22,548 nt of DNA from Methanobacteriota archaeon (GTDB lineage Archaea; Thermoplasmatota; JASEFT01; JAUWIS01). Position numbers and translations under genes: made by a program. The notes under the pieces were generated by a model that was given only the letters and a program-made list of their open reading frames with translations, did no database searches and had not been told where the DNA came from. Shown here piece after piece: positions 15,036 through 22,326 of this stretch (position 1 is the first letter of the stretch; every line of letters starts with the position of its first letter). Location: positions 1-22,548 of the forward strand of contig JAUWIS010000003.1 of NCBI GenBank assembly GCA_030605245.1. The letters run 5' to 3'.

Positions 15036-15572
15036 TTAATAATTTTTGCTCAGTATCTCAAAATATGCTCTTGGATGTGCGCATACCGGGCATTTCTCTG
15101 GCGCTTCAATTCCTTCATGGATGTATCCGCAGTTCCTGCATTTCCAGTAGACTTTCCCTTCTTTTTTGAAAACAGTGTCCTCCTCAATGTTTTTTAGTAA
15201 TTTCCTGTAACGTTCCTCATGTTTTTTTTCCACCAATGCTATGTTTTCAAATATTGCTGCGATTTCCTCAAAACCTTCATCTCGAGCTTCTTTTGCCATC
15301 CCGGGATACATTTCAGTCCATTCTTCATTCTCACCGGCTGCAGCATCTTTCAAATTATCCAATGTGCTTCCTATTCCATTCAGTTTCTTGAAATGGAGTT
15401 TTGCATGCTCCTTTTCATTTTCAGCAGTCTCAAGAAACATTGCTGCAATTTGCTCATAACCTTCTTTCTTTGCCACTGAAGCAAAATATGTATATTTGTT
15501 CCTTGCCTTTGACTCACCCGCGAATGCCTCCATCAAATTTTTTTCTGTTTTCGTCCCTTTTAAATCCTTCAT
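15036..15572 (-). CDS. rbr: Rubrerythrin
   Basis: A 178-residue rubrerythrin, a cytoplasmic NAD(P)H-linked peroxide reductase of anaerobes. The N-terminal ferritin-like four-helix bundle has the di-iron ligand motifs [31 protein letters not shown], and [16 protein letters not shown]. The C-terminal rubredoxin-like domain has [20 protein letters not shown] (two CxxC pairs binding one iron). The frame is open 13 codons further upstream, but ATG 15572 follows AAGGAGGTGA and gives the usual N-terminus [17 protein letters not shown]. It is the last gene of the redox operon, 13 bases after desulfoferrodoxin. Confidence 0.96.
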   Translation of the reverse strand: MKDLKGTKTEKNLMEAFAGESKARNKYTYFASVAKKEGYEQIAAMFLETAENEKEHAKLHFKKLNGIGSTLDNLKDAAAGENEEWTEMYPGMAKEARDEGFEEIAAIFENIALVEKKHEERYRKLLKNIEEDTVFKKEGKVYWKCRNCGYIHEGIEAPEKCPVCAHPRAYFEILSKNY

Positions 15573-15585
15573 TTTTTTCACCTCC

Positions 15586-15966
15586 TTATTGTTTTGCTGT
15601 CCATAAACCATGAATGCTGCAGTATTCCCTCACCTGAACGATTCTGTCTTTAGTTTCAAATTCTGCCTCTGGCTTATCCCCTGCTTTCAGGAACTTACGC
15701 ATCACTCCTGTATCGGTTACAACCTCTATCCATTCTATGTAATGCTTCTCCTCCATCGGATGCGGAACAGAGCCTACCTTTACTTTTATCCCCTTCTCTG
15801 TCTTTTCAACCACAGGAAGATGCTTCTCTTTACCCTGCTCCTCAGTTTTTCCCTCCAATAATTTCATCGGCTGGCCGCAGCATACAAGCTGCCCTTTTCC
15901 CTCATGCAGCACTTCTACAATGTTTCCACAAATCTCGCATTTATACACTTCCAGTTTTTCTGTCAT
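15586..15966 (-). CDS. dfx: Desulfoferrodoxin (superoxide reductase, 2Fe type)
   Basis: A 126-residue two-domain superoxide reductase that reduces superoxide to hydrogen peroxide without making oxygen. The N-terminal desulforedoxin domain has Cys10, Cys13, Cys29 and Cys30 (CEIC and CCGQP), so centre I is present. The catalytic centre II has EKHLPVV (His49), [14 protein letters not shown] (His69, His75) and CSIHGLW (Cys116, His119). The length is normal for a class I desulfoferrodoxin. Its start overlaps the stop of the hemerythrin-like gene (ATGA). The peroxide it forms would be the substrate of rubrerythrin downstream. Confidence 0.96.
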   Translation of the reverse strand: MTEKLEVYKCEICGNIVEVLHEGKGQLVCCGQPMKLLEGKTEEQGKEKHLPVVEKTEKGIKVKVGSVPHPMEEKHYIEWIEVVTDTGVMRKFLKAGDKPEAEFETKDRIVQVREYCSIHGLWTAKQ

Positions 15967-16457
15967 TTTTCTCTTACCTCCTTTTTAGTTTTCTCTAATT
16001 GTTCTTCAATCATTCCTAAATGTTCCGCAGTCAGCTTTTCCCGCGCTAATGGGAAAAGTTTTTCATCTTCTTCTTTAGCATGCTTAAGCAGTTCATCAAT
16101 TATCTGATGTGAGTTTCTGGTAAACTCATCCATGGTTTTTCTATCCTCAGGGTTATATTTTGATGCAATTTCTTTTAGTTTCTCTAATTTTGCAAGTAAT
16201 ACTTCATGTTCTTCTAAAAATTTTGACATCATTTGTTGCTCTTCCACAGTCAGGTTTACGTGTTTTTTAATCACATCTATGAGTATCTCTTCGTCTTCAA
16301 AATGTTTCACAACGCATTCTGATAGAAAACTGATTATATCGTCAATCTTTCGCCATGTTTCGAATCGCTCAATGGCAGGGATTAATTTTAGCCACATAGC
16401 AACCTTTTCCTTTACAGTTTCATGTGTATAGCAAAGAATACTCATGATATCTTTCAT
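15963..16457 (-). CDS. Hemerythrin-like (HHE domain) protein
   Basis: A 164-residue all-helical protein with spaced histidine/acidic residues fitting a di-iron HHE domain: His12 (YTHETVK), His52 with Glu56 (KHFEDEE), His84 (LEEHE), His117 (SHQII) and His126 with Glu130 ([16 protein letters not shown]). A Lys/Glu-rich helix ends the protein. Relatives bind oxygen or nitric oxide, or help repair iron-sulphur clusters; which applies here is not decidable. It overlaps the flavin reductase-rubredoxin gene by four bases upstream and desulfoferrodoxin by four downstream, so the three are almost certainly co-translated. Confidence 0.85.
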   Translation of the reverse strand: MKDIMSILCYTHETVKEKVAMWLKLIPAIERFETWRKIDDIISFLSECVVKHFEDEEILIDVIKKHVNLTVEEQQMMSKFLEEHEVLLAKLEKLKEIASKYNPEDRKTMDEFTRNSHQIIDELLKHAKEEDEKLFPLAREKLTAEHLGMIEEQLEKTKKEVREK

Positions 16458-17158
16458 ATTTTATCACTTACCTCCACTTTTTCAAACTTGTCTTTACCTG
16501 CACCACACACAGGGCAGACCCAGCCATCTGGCAATTCCTCAAACAATGTTTCGGGTTTAATCCCTGAATCAGGATCCCCTTTTTCTGGATCATATACATA
16601 TCCGCAGACTGTGCATCTGTATTTTTCCATTTTACTAACCTCCTTTTGATTTTCTTCCTTAATATATGTTGGTGCTGTTTTTGGAGCAGTACCCTTTTTT
16701 ATTTCATGATAATAGGCATAAGTCATCGGCTCATCATCTTTAATGATTTCTGCATCAACCACCCTGCCAATAAAAACGGTATGCGTTCCAGCATCTAAAC
16801 TATCAGTGACTTCAGCCTCCAAGTAACCTATGATATTTTCCAGGACTACAGGGGCGCCTGTAACACCAGCCTTATAATTCACATCCTTGAATTTATCCAC
16901 CTCCCTGCCGGATTTGAAACCAAAATGTCCTATGAATTTCATTGGTGTTTCCTTTGACAGGATTGAGACAGTGAAAACCTTGCTTTCCTGAATATATTCA
17001 TGGGTTAAATTCTGCTTGTTTATGCTCACCGCTACTGTTGGTGGCTCTGATGTGACCTGAAATACCGTGTTTGCAATCTGCCCGTTGATTTTTTCATCCA
17101 TTTTTGAACTGACCACATACATTCCATAGCTAACTTTATAAAGTGCTTTCTTGTTCAT
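16454..17158 (-). CDS. hrb: Flavin reductase-rubredoxin fusion (high-molecular-weight rubredoxin type)
   Basis: A 234-residue fusion. Residues 1-160 form an FMN-binding flavin reductase split barrel ([57 protein letters not shown]). A linker leads to a complete rubredoxin (about 177-228) with [12 protein letters not shown] and [15 protein letters not shown]. This architecture is that of Hrb, described in Moorella as electron donor to the flavodiiron protein FprA. No FprA is in the window, so here it may feed desulfoferrodoxin and rubrerythrin instead (inference). The ATG is preceded by AAGGATG, 13 bases after ogg. Confidence 0.92.
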   Translation of the reverse strand: MNKKALYKVSYGMYVVSSKMDEKINGQIANTVFQVTSEPPTVAVSINKQNLTHEYIQESKVFTVSILSKETPMKFIGHFGFKSGREVDKFKDVNYKAGVTGAPVVLENIIGYLEAEVTDSLDAGTHTVFIGRVVDAEIIKDDEPMTYAYYHEIKKGTAPKTAPTYIKEENQKEVSKMEKYRCTVCGYVYDPEKGDPDSGIKPETLFEELPDGWVCPVCGAGKDKFEKVEVSDKI

Positions 17159-17171
17159 TTTCTTACATCCT

Positions 17172-17819
17172 TCATTTAAATATCTCCCCTGTTTCTTTGT
17201 ACCAGAGTACTAAATCCAAATGGCTCATAGGTATTTTAACCTTTTCTGCAAATTCCTCCATTCTTTTCTCTATTTCAAGATATTTTTTTCTTAGTATGGA
17301 ATTTGGAATTTTCTCTATTATCCCGAATAATTTTAAATTTTTCAGTATGTGCCTGTCAAGGATTGCAAGATTTTCTGCCAGTCCTATGTTTCTCAGGAAA
17401 TGACTTGCTTCTTTATAACCAATACCCTTTATGTTCTGAGCCATCCAATCCCTTGCATCATAAACATCACTAAATCCACTGATTTGCGGCTTGATATTTA
17501 TTTTACCTTCAGTCAAAAACTGTTTCCCTGCCTCAACAATATATCCTGCTTTTTTATACTTGAAACGCACACCATCCAATTCTTTGAGAATCTGATTTTT
17601 ACTTCCTTTCAACAACAGATTTTTATCCGCAAGTTTATTCACGGCAGCCCAGCAGAGTTTCGCCCTAGACTGCGGCGTTAATATACAAAAAACAAGTTCA
17701 GCAAAAACATCTTCCTCACTCCCTGTTTTCCAGAGTTGCTTAAATTCTTCTAACCTTGATGTTATCTCATGTTGCACAGAAAGATAAATTTTCTTCATCT
17801 CTTTGATACTATCTTCCAT
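17172..17819 (-). CDS. ogg: 8-oxoguanine DNA glycosylase/AP lyase, archaeal Ogg2 type
   Basis: A 215-residue Ogg2-family protein, the normal length. The helix-hairpin-helix reads [18 protein letters not shown] with catalytic Lys136, and [12 protein letters not shown] supplies the catalytic Asp155. [19 protein letters not shown] is the conserved N-terminal block, and the protein ends in the short [17 protein letters not shown] tail, whose terminal Lys recognises 8-oxoguanine in studied family members. It removes oxidised guanine and nicks the strand. It lies five bases after the LsrF-type gene and upstream of four redox genes, so it is probably co-expressed with oxidative defence. Confidence 0.94.
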   Translation of the reverse strand: MEDSIKEMKKIYLSVQHEITSRLEEFKQLWKTGSEEDVFAELVFCILTPQSRAKLCWAAVNKLADKNLLLKGSKNQILKELDGVRFKYKKAGYIVEAGKQFLTEGKINIKPQISGFSDVYDARDWMAQNIKGIGYKEASHFLRNIGLAENLAILDRHILKNLKLFGIIEKIPNSILRKKYLEIEKRMEEFAEKVKIPMSHLDLVLWYKETGEIFK

Positions 17820-17824
17820 CAGGT

Positions 17825-18613
17825 CTATCTCTCACTCTTCCCAGCTTTCTCAAACACCTCGTAAGCCTCATCAGGCGTTGCCTTCTTATGAACTATTGCC
17901 CTTACTGCTTTTATCATTGCAACAGGATTACTTGACTGGAAAATGTTTCTTCCCATGTCAACGCCTGCCGCTCCAGCCTGTATTGCGTTGTATGCAGTTG
18001 TCAGCGCGGTTTTTTCATCTGTTTTTTTGCCGCCTGCAATAACAACCGGCACAGGGCAGGTGTCCACAACCTTCTCAAAATCCTCGCAGTAATATGTTTT
18101 CACAATTCTTGCTCCTAGTTCTGCTGCCATTCTTGATGCAAGCGCTAAATATTTTGAGTCCTTTTTCATTTCTTTTCCAACCGCTGTCACGGCAAGAACA
18201 GGTATCCCATACCTTTCTGCCTCATCAACAACATTTGTTAAACCAAGTAATGTATCACGCTCAAAATCAGCGCCGACCATTATTGAGAATGCAACACCTG
18301 AAACATTAAGGCGTATTGCCTCCTCCATGGAAACCGTAATGCCCTCATGCAGCAGTTCCTTGCCAATTATGCTTGTTCCTCCTGAAACCCTTAGAACTAT
18401 TGGAATGTCTATATCTGCTGGAATATAATTTCGCAATCCGCCCCTTGTTGGCATTAAGGTATCAGCATAGGGTAGCAATGGGACAATTGTCTTCCCTAAA
18501 TTTTCAAGCCCTGTTGTCGGACCCATAAAGTATCCATGGTCAACAGCAAGCATGACAGTATGCCCGTCCTTTTTTATTATTTTTGAAATTCTGTTTTTCA
18601 TTCCCCAATCCAT
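17825..18613 (-). CDS. Class I aldolase of the LsrF / DeoC-LacD family
   Basis: A 262-residue TIM-barrel class I aldolase. DWGMKNRISKIIKKDGHTVMLAVDHGYFMGPTTGLENL, RIVKTYYCEDFEKVV (Schiff-base Lys expected in VKTYY), VPVVIAGGKKTDEKTAL and AAGVDMGRNIFQSSNPVAMIKAVRAIVH match the LsrF branch more closely than the archaeal ADH-synthase branch. In bacteria LsrF is the terminal thiolase of autoinducer-2 breakdown; no other lsr gene is seen here. The archaeal substrate is unknown, and a sugar-phosphate aldolase role is equally possible. ATG 18613 follows GGTGATG and removes 11 non-conserved residues. First gene of the apparent six-gene operon. Confidence 0.85.
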   Translation of the reverse strand: MDWGMKNRISKIIKKDGHTVMLAVDHGYFMGPTTGLENLGKTIVPLLPYADTLMPTRGGLRNYIPADIDIPIVLRVSGGTSIIGKELLHEGITVSMEEAIRLNVSGVAFSIMVGADFERDTLLGLTNVVDEAERYGIPVLAVTAVGKEMKKDSKYLALASRMAAELGARIVKTYYCEDFEKVVDTCPVPVVIAGGKKTDEKTALTTAYNAIQAGAAGVDMGRNIFQSSNPVAMIKAVRAIVHKKATPDEAYEVFEKAGKSER

Positions 18614-18714
18614 GTCATCACCTATTCTTGATAGGTTATAAAACATATTAAGTTTTGCTCAAACCATCATTTAATGATAATATAATTTAACTTATTCGGA
18701 AAGTTAAAATCCTC
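18614..18714. promoter_or_regulatory. Divergent promoter region, redox operon and mtnA
   Basis: On the minus strand TTTTATAACC (about 18636-18645) and CTTAATATG (about 18648-18656) are TATA-like boxes for the LsrF/redox operon. On the plus strand TATAATTTAA (18681-18690) sits about 25-30 bases before the mtnA ATG at 18715, so mtnA may be leaderless. No clear operator dyad was found. Confidence 0.5.
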
Positions 18715-19734
18715 ATGATTCAATATCAGATTATGAAAGTGAAAATAAAAAACAAAACAAAAAACATTAGAACAGTATGGATGGAAAAAAATATTATTAA
18801 AATGATTGACCAGAGAAAACTGCCTTTTCAACTAAAATTTTTTAATGCAAAAAACTACAATGATGTTGCCTTTGTGATTAAGAACATGGTTGTCAGGGGC
18901 GCGCCTTCCATCGGCGCAACTGCTGTTTATGGTATTGCACAGGCAGTTATGCAGAAAAAAAACATTAAAAATGCTGCAAAAATCCTGAGAAAAACAAGAC
19001 CAACTGCGCATGATTTGTTTTACGCGATTGATTATATGCTTAATGAAATAAGATCAGGTAATGATGCAAAAACTTCTGCTGAAAGATATGTTGAAAAACT
19101 TGTGAATGAATGCAAAAAAATTGGCATATATGGTGAGAAACTCATAAAAAACAATTACAAAATTCTTACACATTGCAATGCTGGTGCTCTTGCAACAGTT
19201 GATTACGGCACTGCACTCGCACCTATACGTTTTGCTCATTACAATAAAAAGAAGATTTTTGTTTTTGTTGATGAGACGCGTCCAAGACTGCAGGGAATGC
19301 TCACCTCCTGGGAACTGCTGAATGAAGGGATAAAACACAGGGTTATTGCTGATAACGCCGCGGGTTATTTCATGAGACAAAAAATGATTGACATGGTCAT
19401 TGTTGGTGCTGACAGAATAGCAAAAAACGGTGATTTCGCAAACAAAATAGGAACATATGAGAAAGCAATTCTTGCAAAGGAAAACAGTATTCCTTTTTAT
19501 GTTGCCGCCCCTGTTTCAACATTTGACTTTGGGTTAAAGAACGGTGATGAAATCAGGATTGAGGAAAGGAAGGAGGATGAGGTATTATGCATAAAAGGGA
19601 AAAGGGTCGCGCCTGAAAAGGCAAAGGCATTCAATCCTGCTTTTGATATCACACCAAAAAAGAATGTTACCGGTTATATTACTGAGAGAGGGATTATAAG
19701 GAGTGGGGAGATAAAAAAACTGAAATCAGTTTAA
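18715..19734 (+). CDS. mtnA: S-methyl-5-thioribose-1-phosphate isomerase (MtnA)
   Basis: A 339-residue MtnA of the eIF2B-like isomerase family. It interconverts methylthioribose-1-phosphate (and in methanogens also 5-deoxyribose-1-phosphate) with the corresponding ribulose-1-phosphate. The conserved blocks are VVRGAPSIGATAVYGIAQA (from residue 59), THCNAGALAT with catalytic Cys154, VDETRPRLQGMLTSWEL, and VIVGADRIAKNGDFANKIGTY with catalytic Asp233. The end PKKNVTGYITERGII is also typical. ATG 18715 is compatible with a leaderless message; ATG 18733 is an alternative six codons in. The stop overlaps the convergent radical SAM stop by nine bases. Confidence 0.93.
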   Translation: MIQYQIMKVKIKNKTKNIRTVWMEKNIIKMIDQRKLPFQLKFFNAKNYNDVAFVIKNMVVRGAPSIGATAVYGIAQAVMQKKNIKNAAKILRKTRPTAHDLFYAIDYMLNEIRSGNDAKTSAERYVEKLVNECKKIGIYGEKLIKNNYKILTHCNAGALATVDYGTALAPIRFAHYNKKKIFVFVDETRPRLQGMLTSWELLNEGIKHRVIADNAAGYFMRQKMIDMVIVGADRIAKNGDFANKIGTYEKAILAKENSIPFYVAAPVSTFDFGLKNGDEIRIEERKEDEVLCIKGKRVAPEKAKAFNPAFDITPKKNVTGYITERGIIRSGEIKKLKSV

Positions 19735-20919
19735 CCTAATTCTTTCAACCTCTAACCTATCAGCAGTTGGGTACTCCTCAACAATAAAACAATTGTATGG
19801 CAAATTTTTTGCTATTTTTTCAAGAACCCAGGGGGCGATTTCTATCCTTTTTTTCTCGTTATCAATGTTTATCAGATTTTCTGGGATATTATAATTTTTC
19901 ATTAACAAATTCATTACTGTTTTCGTTTTTCTGCATTCTATAACACCTTTCAGCAGTGTTCCATCTTTTGTGATTATGTCATATGTTTTCGCAATGTTTT
20001 TCGCCCTTCTTTTTATCCTGTTTCTTAACTGCACAGCATCTTTAAATGATGATGAGCAATAATGTAAGGACATATTAACATCAAGCTTTTTCATAACATC
20101 TATCGCTGTTTCCTCACTTCCTAACACAGCAGATGAGACATCATTCTTTACTTTGAAACCCATTTTGTTCAAAGCATCATAGTTTGTTTCTGAGAATTCA
20201 AGTTCATTGAGATTCAGAAAATCTGCACCGAGATTGTCAATATGTTTTGCTAATTCCATTATTTTATTTTCATTGTATGGAAAGTATGACTTTCCATACA
20301 CTTGACAAATCTGCGAAGCAGATTTGGAGAGAGCAGGATGCAATCCTGCGAATCGAAAACTTTTCTTTGATTTCCTTGAAAAAGTTTTCTCGTATCCTGG
20401 TATTGCGGGTATTTCAACACCGACATCCATTTTTGTGTTTAATGATTCTTTTATCAGTTTTTCGCATCTGGTGTTTTTCATTTTGTCCCAGGAATAAACG
20501 GATGGATGAAACCGGATTTCATCCAGACCAGCATCATCCAATTTATTTATCCATTTTTTATCAAAACCTCCACCGGTGTACAAATGAATATGATGGCTAC
20601 TTCCAAAATTTTCCTTTAACAATTTGATGTAATGCAATGTTTTTTCCGGGACAAACATCGGGTCTCCACCTGTGATTCCTGTGCCAAGCGAATCAATAAG
20701 TGTTGCCTCTTCAATTACATCAGAATCATGACTCACCTTTTTCTCATCAGCAAAAACAACATCCTTTCCTCTTTTCTTTTTTGATAATGGGCAGTAAAAG
20801 CATCTTCTTGAACACAAACCAGTAACCAATAAAACAAGTTTTGCTCCTTTGGCACAGTATTTGCATCCTTTAGGGAGTGCCCCGATCAGTCTGGAGGATT
20901 TTTGCAAGGATTTTATCAT
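19726..20919 (-). CDS. Radical SAM protein with hairpin-encoded internal insertion
   Basis: A 397-residue radical SAM enzyme. The cluster motif is VTGLCSRRCFYCPLS (Cys36, Cys40, Cys43), preceded by GCKYCAKGAKLVL with a further CxxC. SLGTGITGGDPMF is the SAM-binding GG(D/E) motif, and LNLNELEFSETNYDAL is a characteristic archaeal block. Product unknown; it belongs to an uncharacterised archaeal family related to PFL-activase-like proteins. Residues about 178-217 are encoded by four consecutive DNA hairpins and interrupt what I expect to be a continuous EIPAIPG...KIMELAKHIDNLGADF region, so the ancestral protein was probably about 357 residues. Start ATG 20919 is ~20-30 bases after a strong TATA box, apparently leaderless. 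Confidence 0.85.
   Translation of the reverse strand: MIKSLQKSSRLIGALPKGCKYCAKGAKLVLLVTGLCSRRCFYCPLSKKKRGKDVVFADEKKVSHDSDVIEEATLIDSLGTGITGGDPMFVPEKTLHYIKLLKENFGSSHHIHLYTGGGFDKKWINKLDDAGLDEIRFHPSVYSWDKMKNTRCEKLIKESLNTKMDVGVEIPAIPGYEKTFSRKSKKSFRFAGLHPALSKSASQICQVYGKSYFPYNENKIMELAKHIDNLGADFLNLNELEFSETNYDALNKMGFKVKNDVSSAVLGSEETAIDVMKKLDVNMSLHYCSSSFKDAVQLRNRIKRRAKNIAKTYDIITKDGTLLKGVIECRKTKTVMNLLMKNYNIPENLINIDNEKKRIEIAPWVLEKIAKNLPYNCFIVEEYPTADRLEVERIRLN
20274..20389. repeat. Cluster of four hairpins within the radical SAM gene
   Basis: Reading on the plus strand: TGTATGGAAAGT/ACTTTCCATACA, 12 bp, loop ATG (20274-20300); CAAATCTGC/GCAGATTTG, 9 bp, loop GAA (20306-20326); GCAGGAT/ATCCTGC, 7 bp, loop GCA (20333-20349); GAAAACTTTT/AAAAGTTTTC, 10 bp, longer loop (20355-20389). 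The linker between the second and third hairpins, GGAGAGAG (20326-20333, overlapping both stems by one base), resembles GGAGAGTG in the uL3/top6B spacer. The 116 bases stay in frame through the gene without a stop. Confidence 0.85.
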
Positions 20920-20938
20920 AACCCATAATATTTGTGCA

Positions 20939-20948
20939 CTTATATAAA
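20939..20948 (-). promoter_or_regulatory. TATA box of the radical SAM gene
   Basis: TTTATATAAG read on the minus strand (plus-strand 20939-20948 is its complement CTTATATAAA) lies 20-29 bases before the ATG at 20919, so the transcript would start at or very near the start codon. No ribosome-binding site is seen, consistent with leaderless translation. Confidence 0.55.
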
Positions 20949-20953
20949 ATTGT

Positions 20954-20969
20954 CATTGCACGGGCAATG
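20954..20969 (-). terminator. Hairpin just after the thiC stop, possible terminator
   Basis: CATTGC/GCAATG with a four-base loop begins three bases after the thiC TAA. On the minus strand it is followed by ACAATTTTATAT, moderately T-rich. It also lies directly upstream of the radical SAM TATA box, so it could be an operator instead. Confidence 0.3.
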
Positions 20970-20972
20970 TTG

Positions 20973-22241
20973 TTAATTTTCTTCCAGATACTTCTTCACC
21001 ATTTTTATTGCGCAGAGACTGCCGCACATTGAGCAGGTGTCCTCAAAAGATGGTTTTCTTTTCTCCCTGATCATTCTTGCTTTTTCAGGATCAAGACAGT
21101 GCTTGAATTGTTCATCCCAGTTCAGATTTCTTCTTGCATTTGCCATAGACAAATCCATGTCAAGGTTTTTTCCACGCGCAATATCTGCGGAATGCGCTGC
21201 TATTTTTGATGCGATAACACCATCCCTGACATCATCCACTGTTGGAAGAGAAAGATGCTCTGTTGGTGTAACATAGCATAGAAAGTCTGCACCATAGTAT
21301 GCTGCGAGTGCGCCGCCTATTGCGCCAACAATATGGTCATATCCAGGTGCAATGTCTGTAACAAGAGGTCCCAAGACATAAAATGGTGCGTTTCTGCATA
21401 TTGTTTTTTCCATTCTAACATTTGCCTCTATCTGATTCAATGGTATATGCCCGGGTCCTTCAACCATTACCTGCGCCCCTTTTTTTCTTGCCCGCTCAAC
21501 AAGCTCACCCAGTATTATCAGTTCCTGCATCTGAGGTTTATCAGATGCATCCGCAATGCATCCTGGCCTCAGGCCGTCACCAAGACTCAATGTGAAAGAA
21601 TATTCATTGGCGAGTTCAAGCAGGTAATCATAGTTTTTGTACAACGGGTTTTCTTTCTGGTTGTGAATTATCCACGCAACAAGAAAAGCACCTCCCCTGC
21701 TTACAACACCTGTTATCCTTTTCTGTTTTTTTAGTTTTTCAACACTTTCCTTTGTAACACCGCAGTGAACGGTCATGAAATCAACACCGTCCTTTGCATG
21801 TTTTTCAATGGAATTGAAAATATCATCCTCAGACATGTCAACAACTGCGCCTTTTTTTGTGTACTCCATCCCTGCCTGATAGATCGGTACTGTGCCAACC
21901 GGTACAGATACTGTTTTCAAAATTTTTCTTCTGATATCATCAATATTTCCACCTATGCTTAAATCCATTAATGCATCAGTCTTGTATTTCACTGCTGTTT
22001 TTGCTTTTTCAATTTCTTCATCAATGTTTGCATAATCTGGTGATGCGCCAATGTTTGCGTTGATCTTCACACCTAATTTTTCACCTATCCCAAGAGGTTT
22101 TGGTGAATGCTTGGGATTAAAAGGGATTACAACCCTGCCATCGAGAAATAGTTTTTTCAGTTTTGCTGAATCAATCTTTTCATTTTTTGCAACCTGTTTT
22201 ATTTCCTCCTGAAGTTTTGATGCCAACTGTTCCAGTGTCAT
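20973..22241 (-). CDS. thiC: Phosphomethylpyrimidine synthase ThiC
   Basis: A 422-residue radical SAM ThiC, which converts 5-aminoimidazole ribotide to hydroxymethylpyrimidine phosphate for thiamine. Key blocks: KINANIGASPDYANIDEEIEKAKTAV, DALMDLSIGG, VPVGTVPIYQA, DFMTVHCGVTKE, SRGGAFLVAW, SLGDGLRPGCIADASD, VEGPGHIPLNQIEANV and APFYVLGPLVTDIAPGYDHI. The unusual C-terminal cluster motif is CSMCGSLCAIK (CxxCxxxxC). Length is normal for the short archaeal form. An AT-rich TTTATTAT lies 20-30 bases before ATG 22241, suggesting a leaderless message. No thi-box riboswitch is seen upstream. No other thiamine gene is in the window. Confidence 0.97.
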   Translation of the reverse strand: MTLEQLASKLQEEIKQVAKNEKIDSAKLKKLFLDGRVVIPFNPKHSPKPLGIGEKLGVKINANIGASPDYANIDEEIEKAKTAVKYKTDALMDLSIGGNIDDIRRKILKTVSVPVGTVPIYQAGMEYTKKGAVVDMSEDDIFNSIEKHAKDGVDFMTVHCGVTKESVEKLKKQKRITGVVSRGGAFLVAWIIHNQKENPLYKNYDYLLELANEYSFTLSLGDGLRPGCIADASDKPQMQELIILGELVERARKKGAQVMVEGPGHIPLNQIEANVRMEKTICRNAPFYVLGPLVTDIAPGYDHIVGAIGGALAAYYGADFLCYVTPTEHLSLPTVDDVRDGVIASKIAAHSADIARGKNLDMDLSMANARRNLNWDEQFKHCLDPEKARMIREKRKPSFEDTCSMCGSLCAIKMVKKYLEEN

Positions 22242-22326
22242 AATTGTTAAATGAATTAATGGATAATAAAGATGATGGATTTGTTTTAGTAGTTGGTAGC
22301 TAACAGTCAGGGTTAGGAATCCCTAA
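22242..22326. promoter_or_regulatory. thiC upstream region with hairpin
   Basis: On the minus strand TTTATTAT (about 22263-22270) is a TATA candidate for thiC. GTTAGG/CCTAAC with loop AATC (22312-22327) forms a hairpin reaching the hsp20 stop codon (22327-22329), and a longer-range GTAGTT/AACTAC pair (22289-22294 with 22325-22330) encloses it. Either could end the hsp20 transcript. Confidence 0.35.

Noticed and set aside
20274..20389. CRISPR-like array in the radical SAM gene
   Set aside because: The four stems differ in sequence, there are no constant repeats or spacers, and the frame is open.
22242..22326. Possible thiamine pyrophosphate riboswitch upstream of thiC
   Set aside because: No CTGAGA thi-box motif or matching stems; the spacer is short and thiC appears leaderless.
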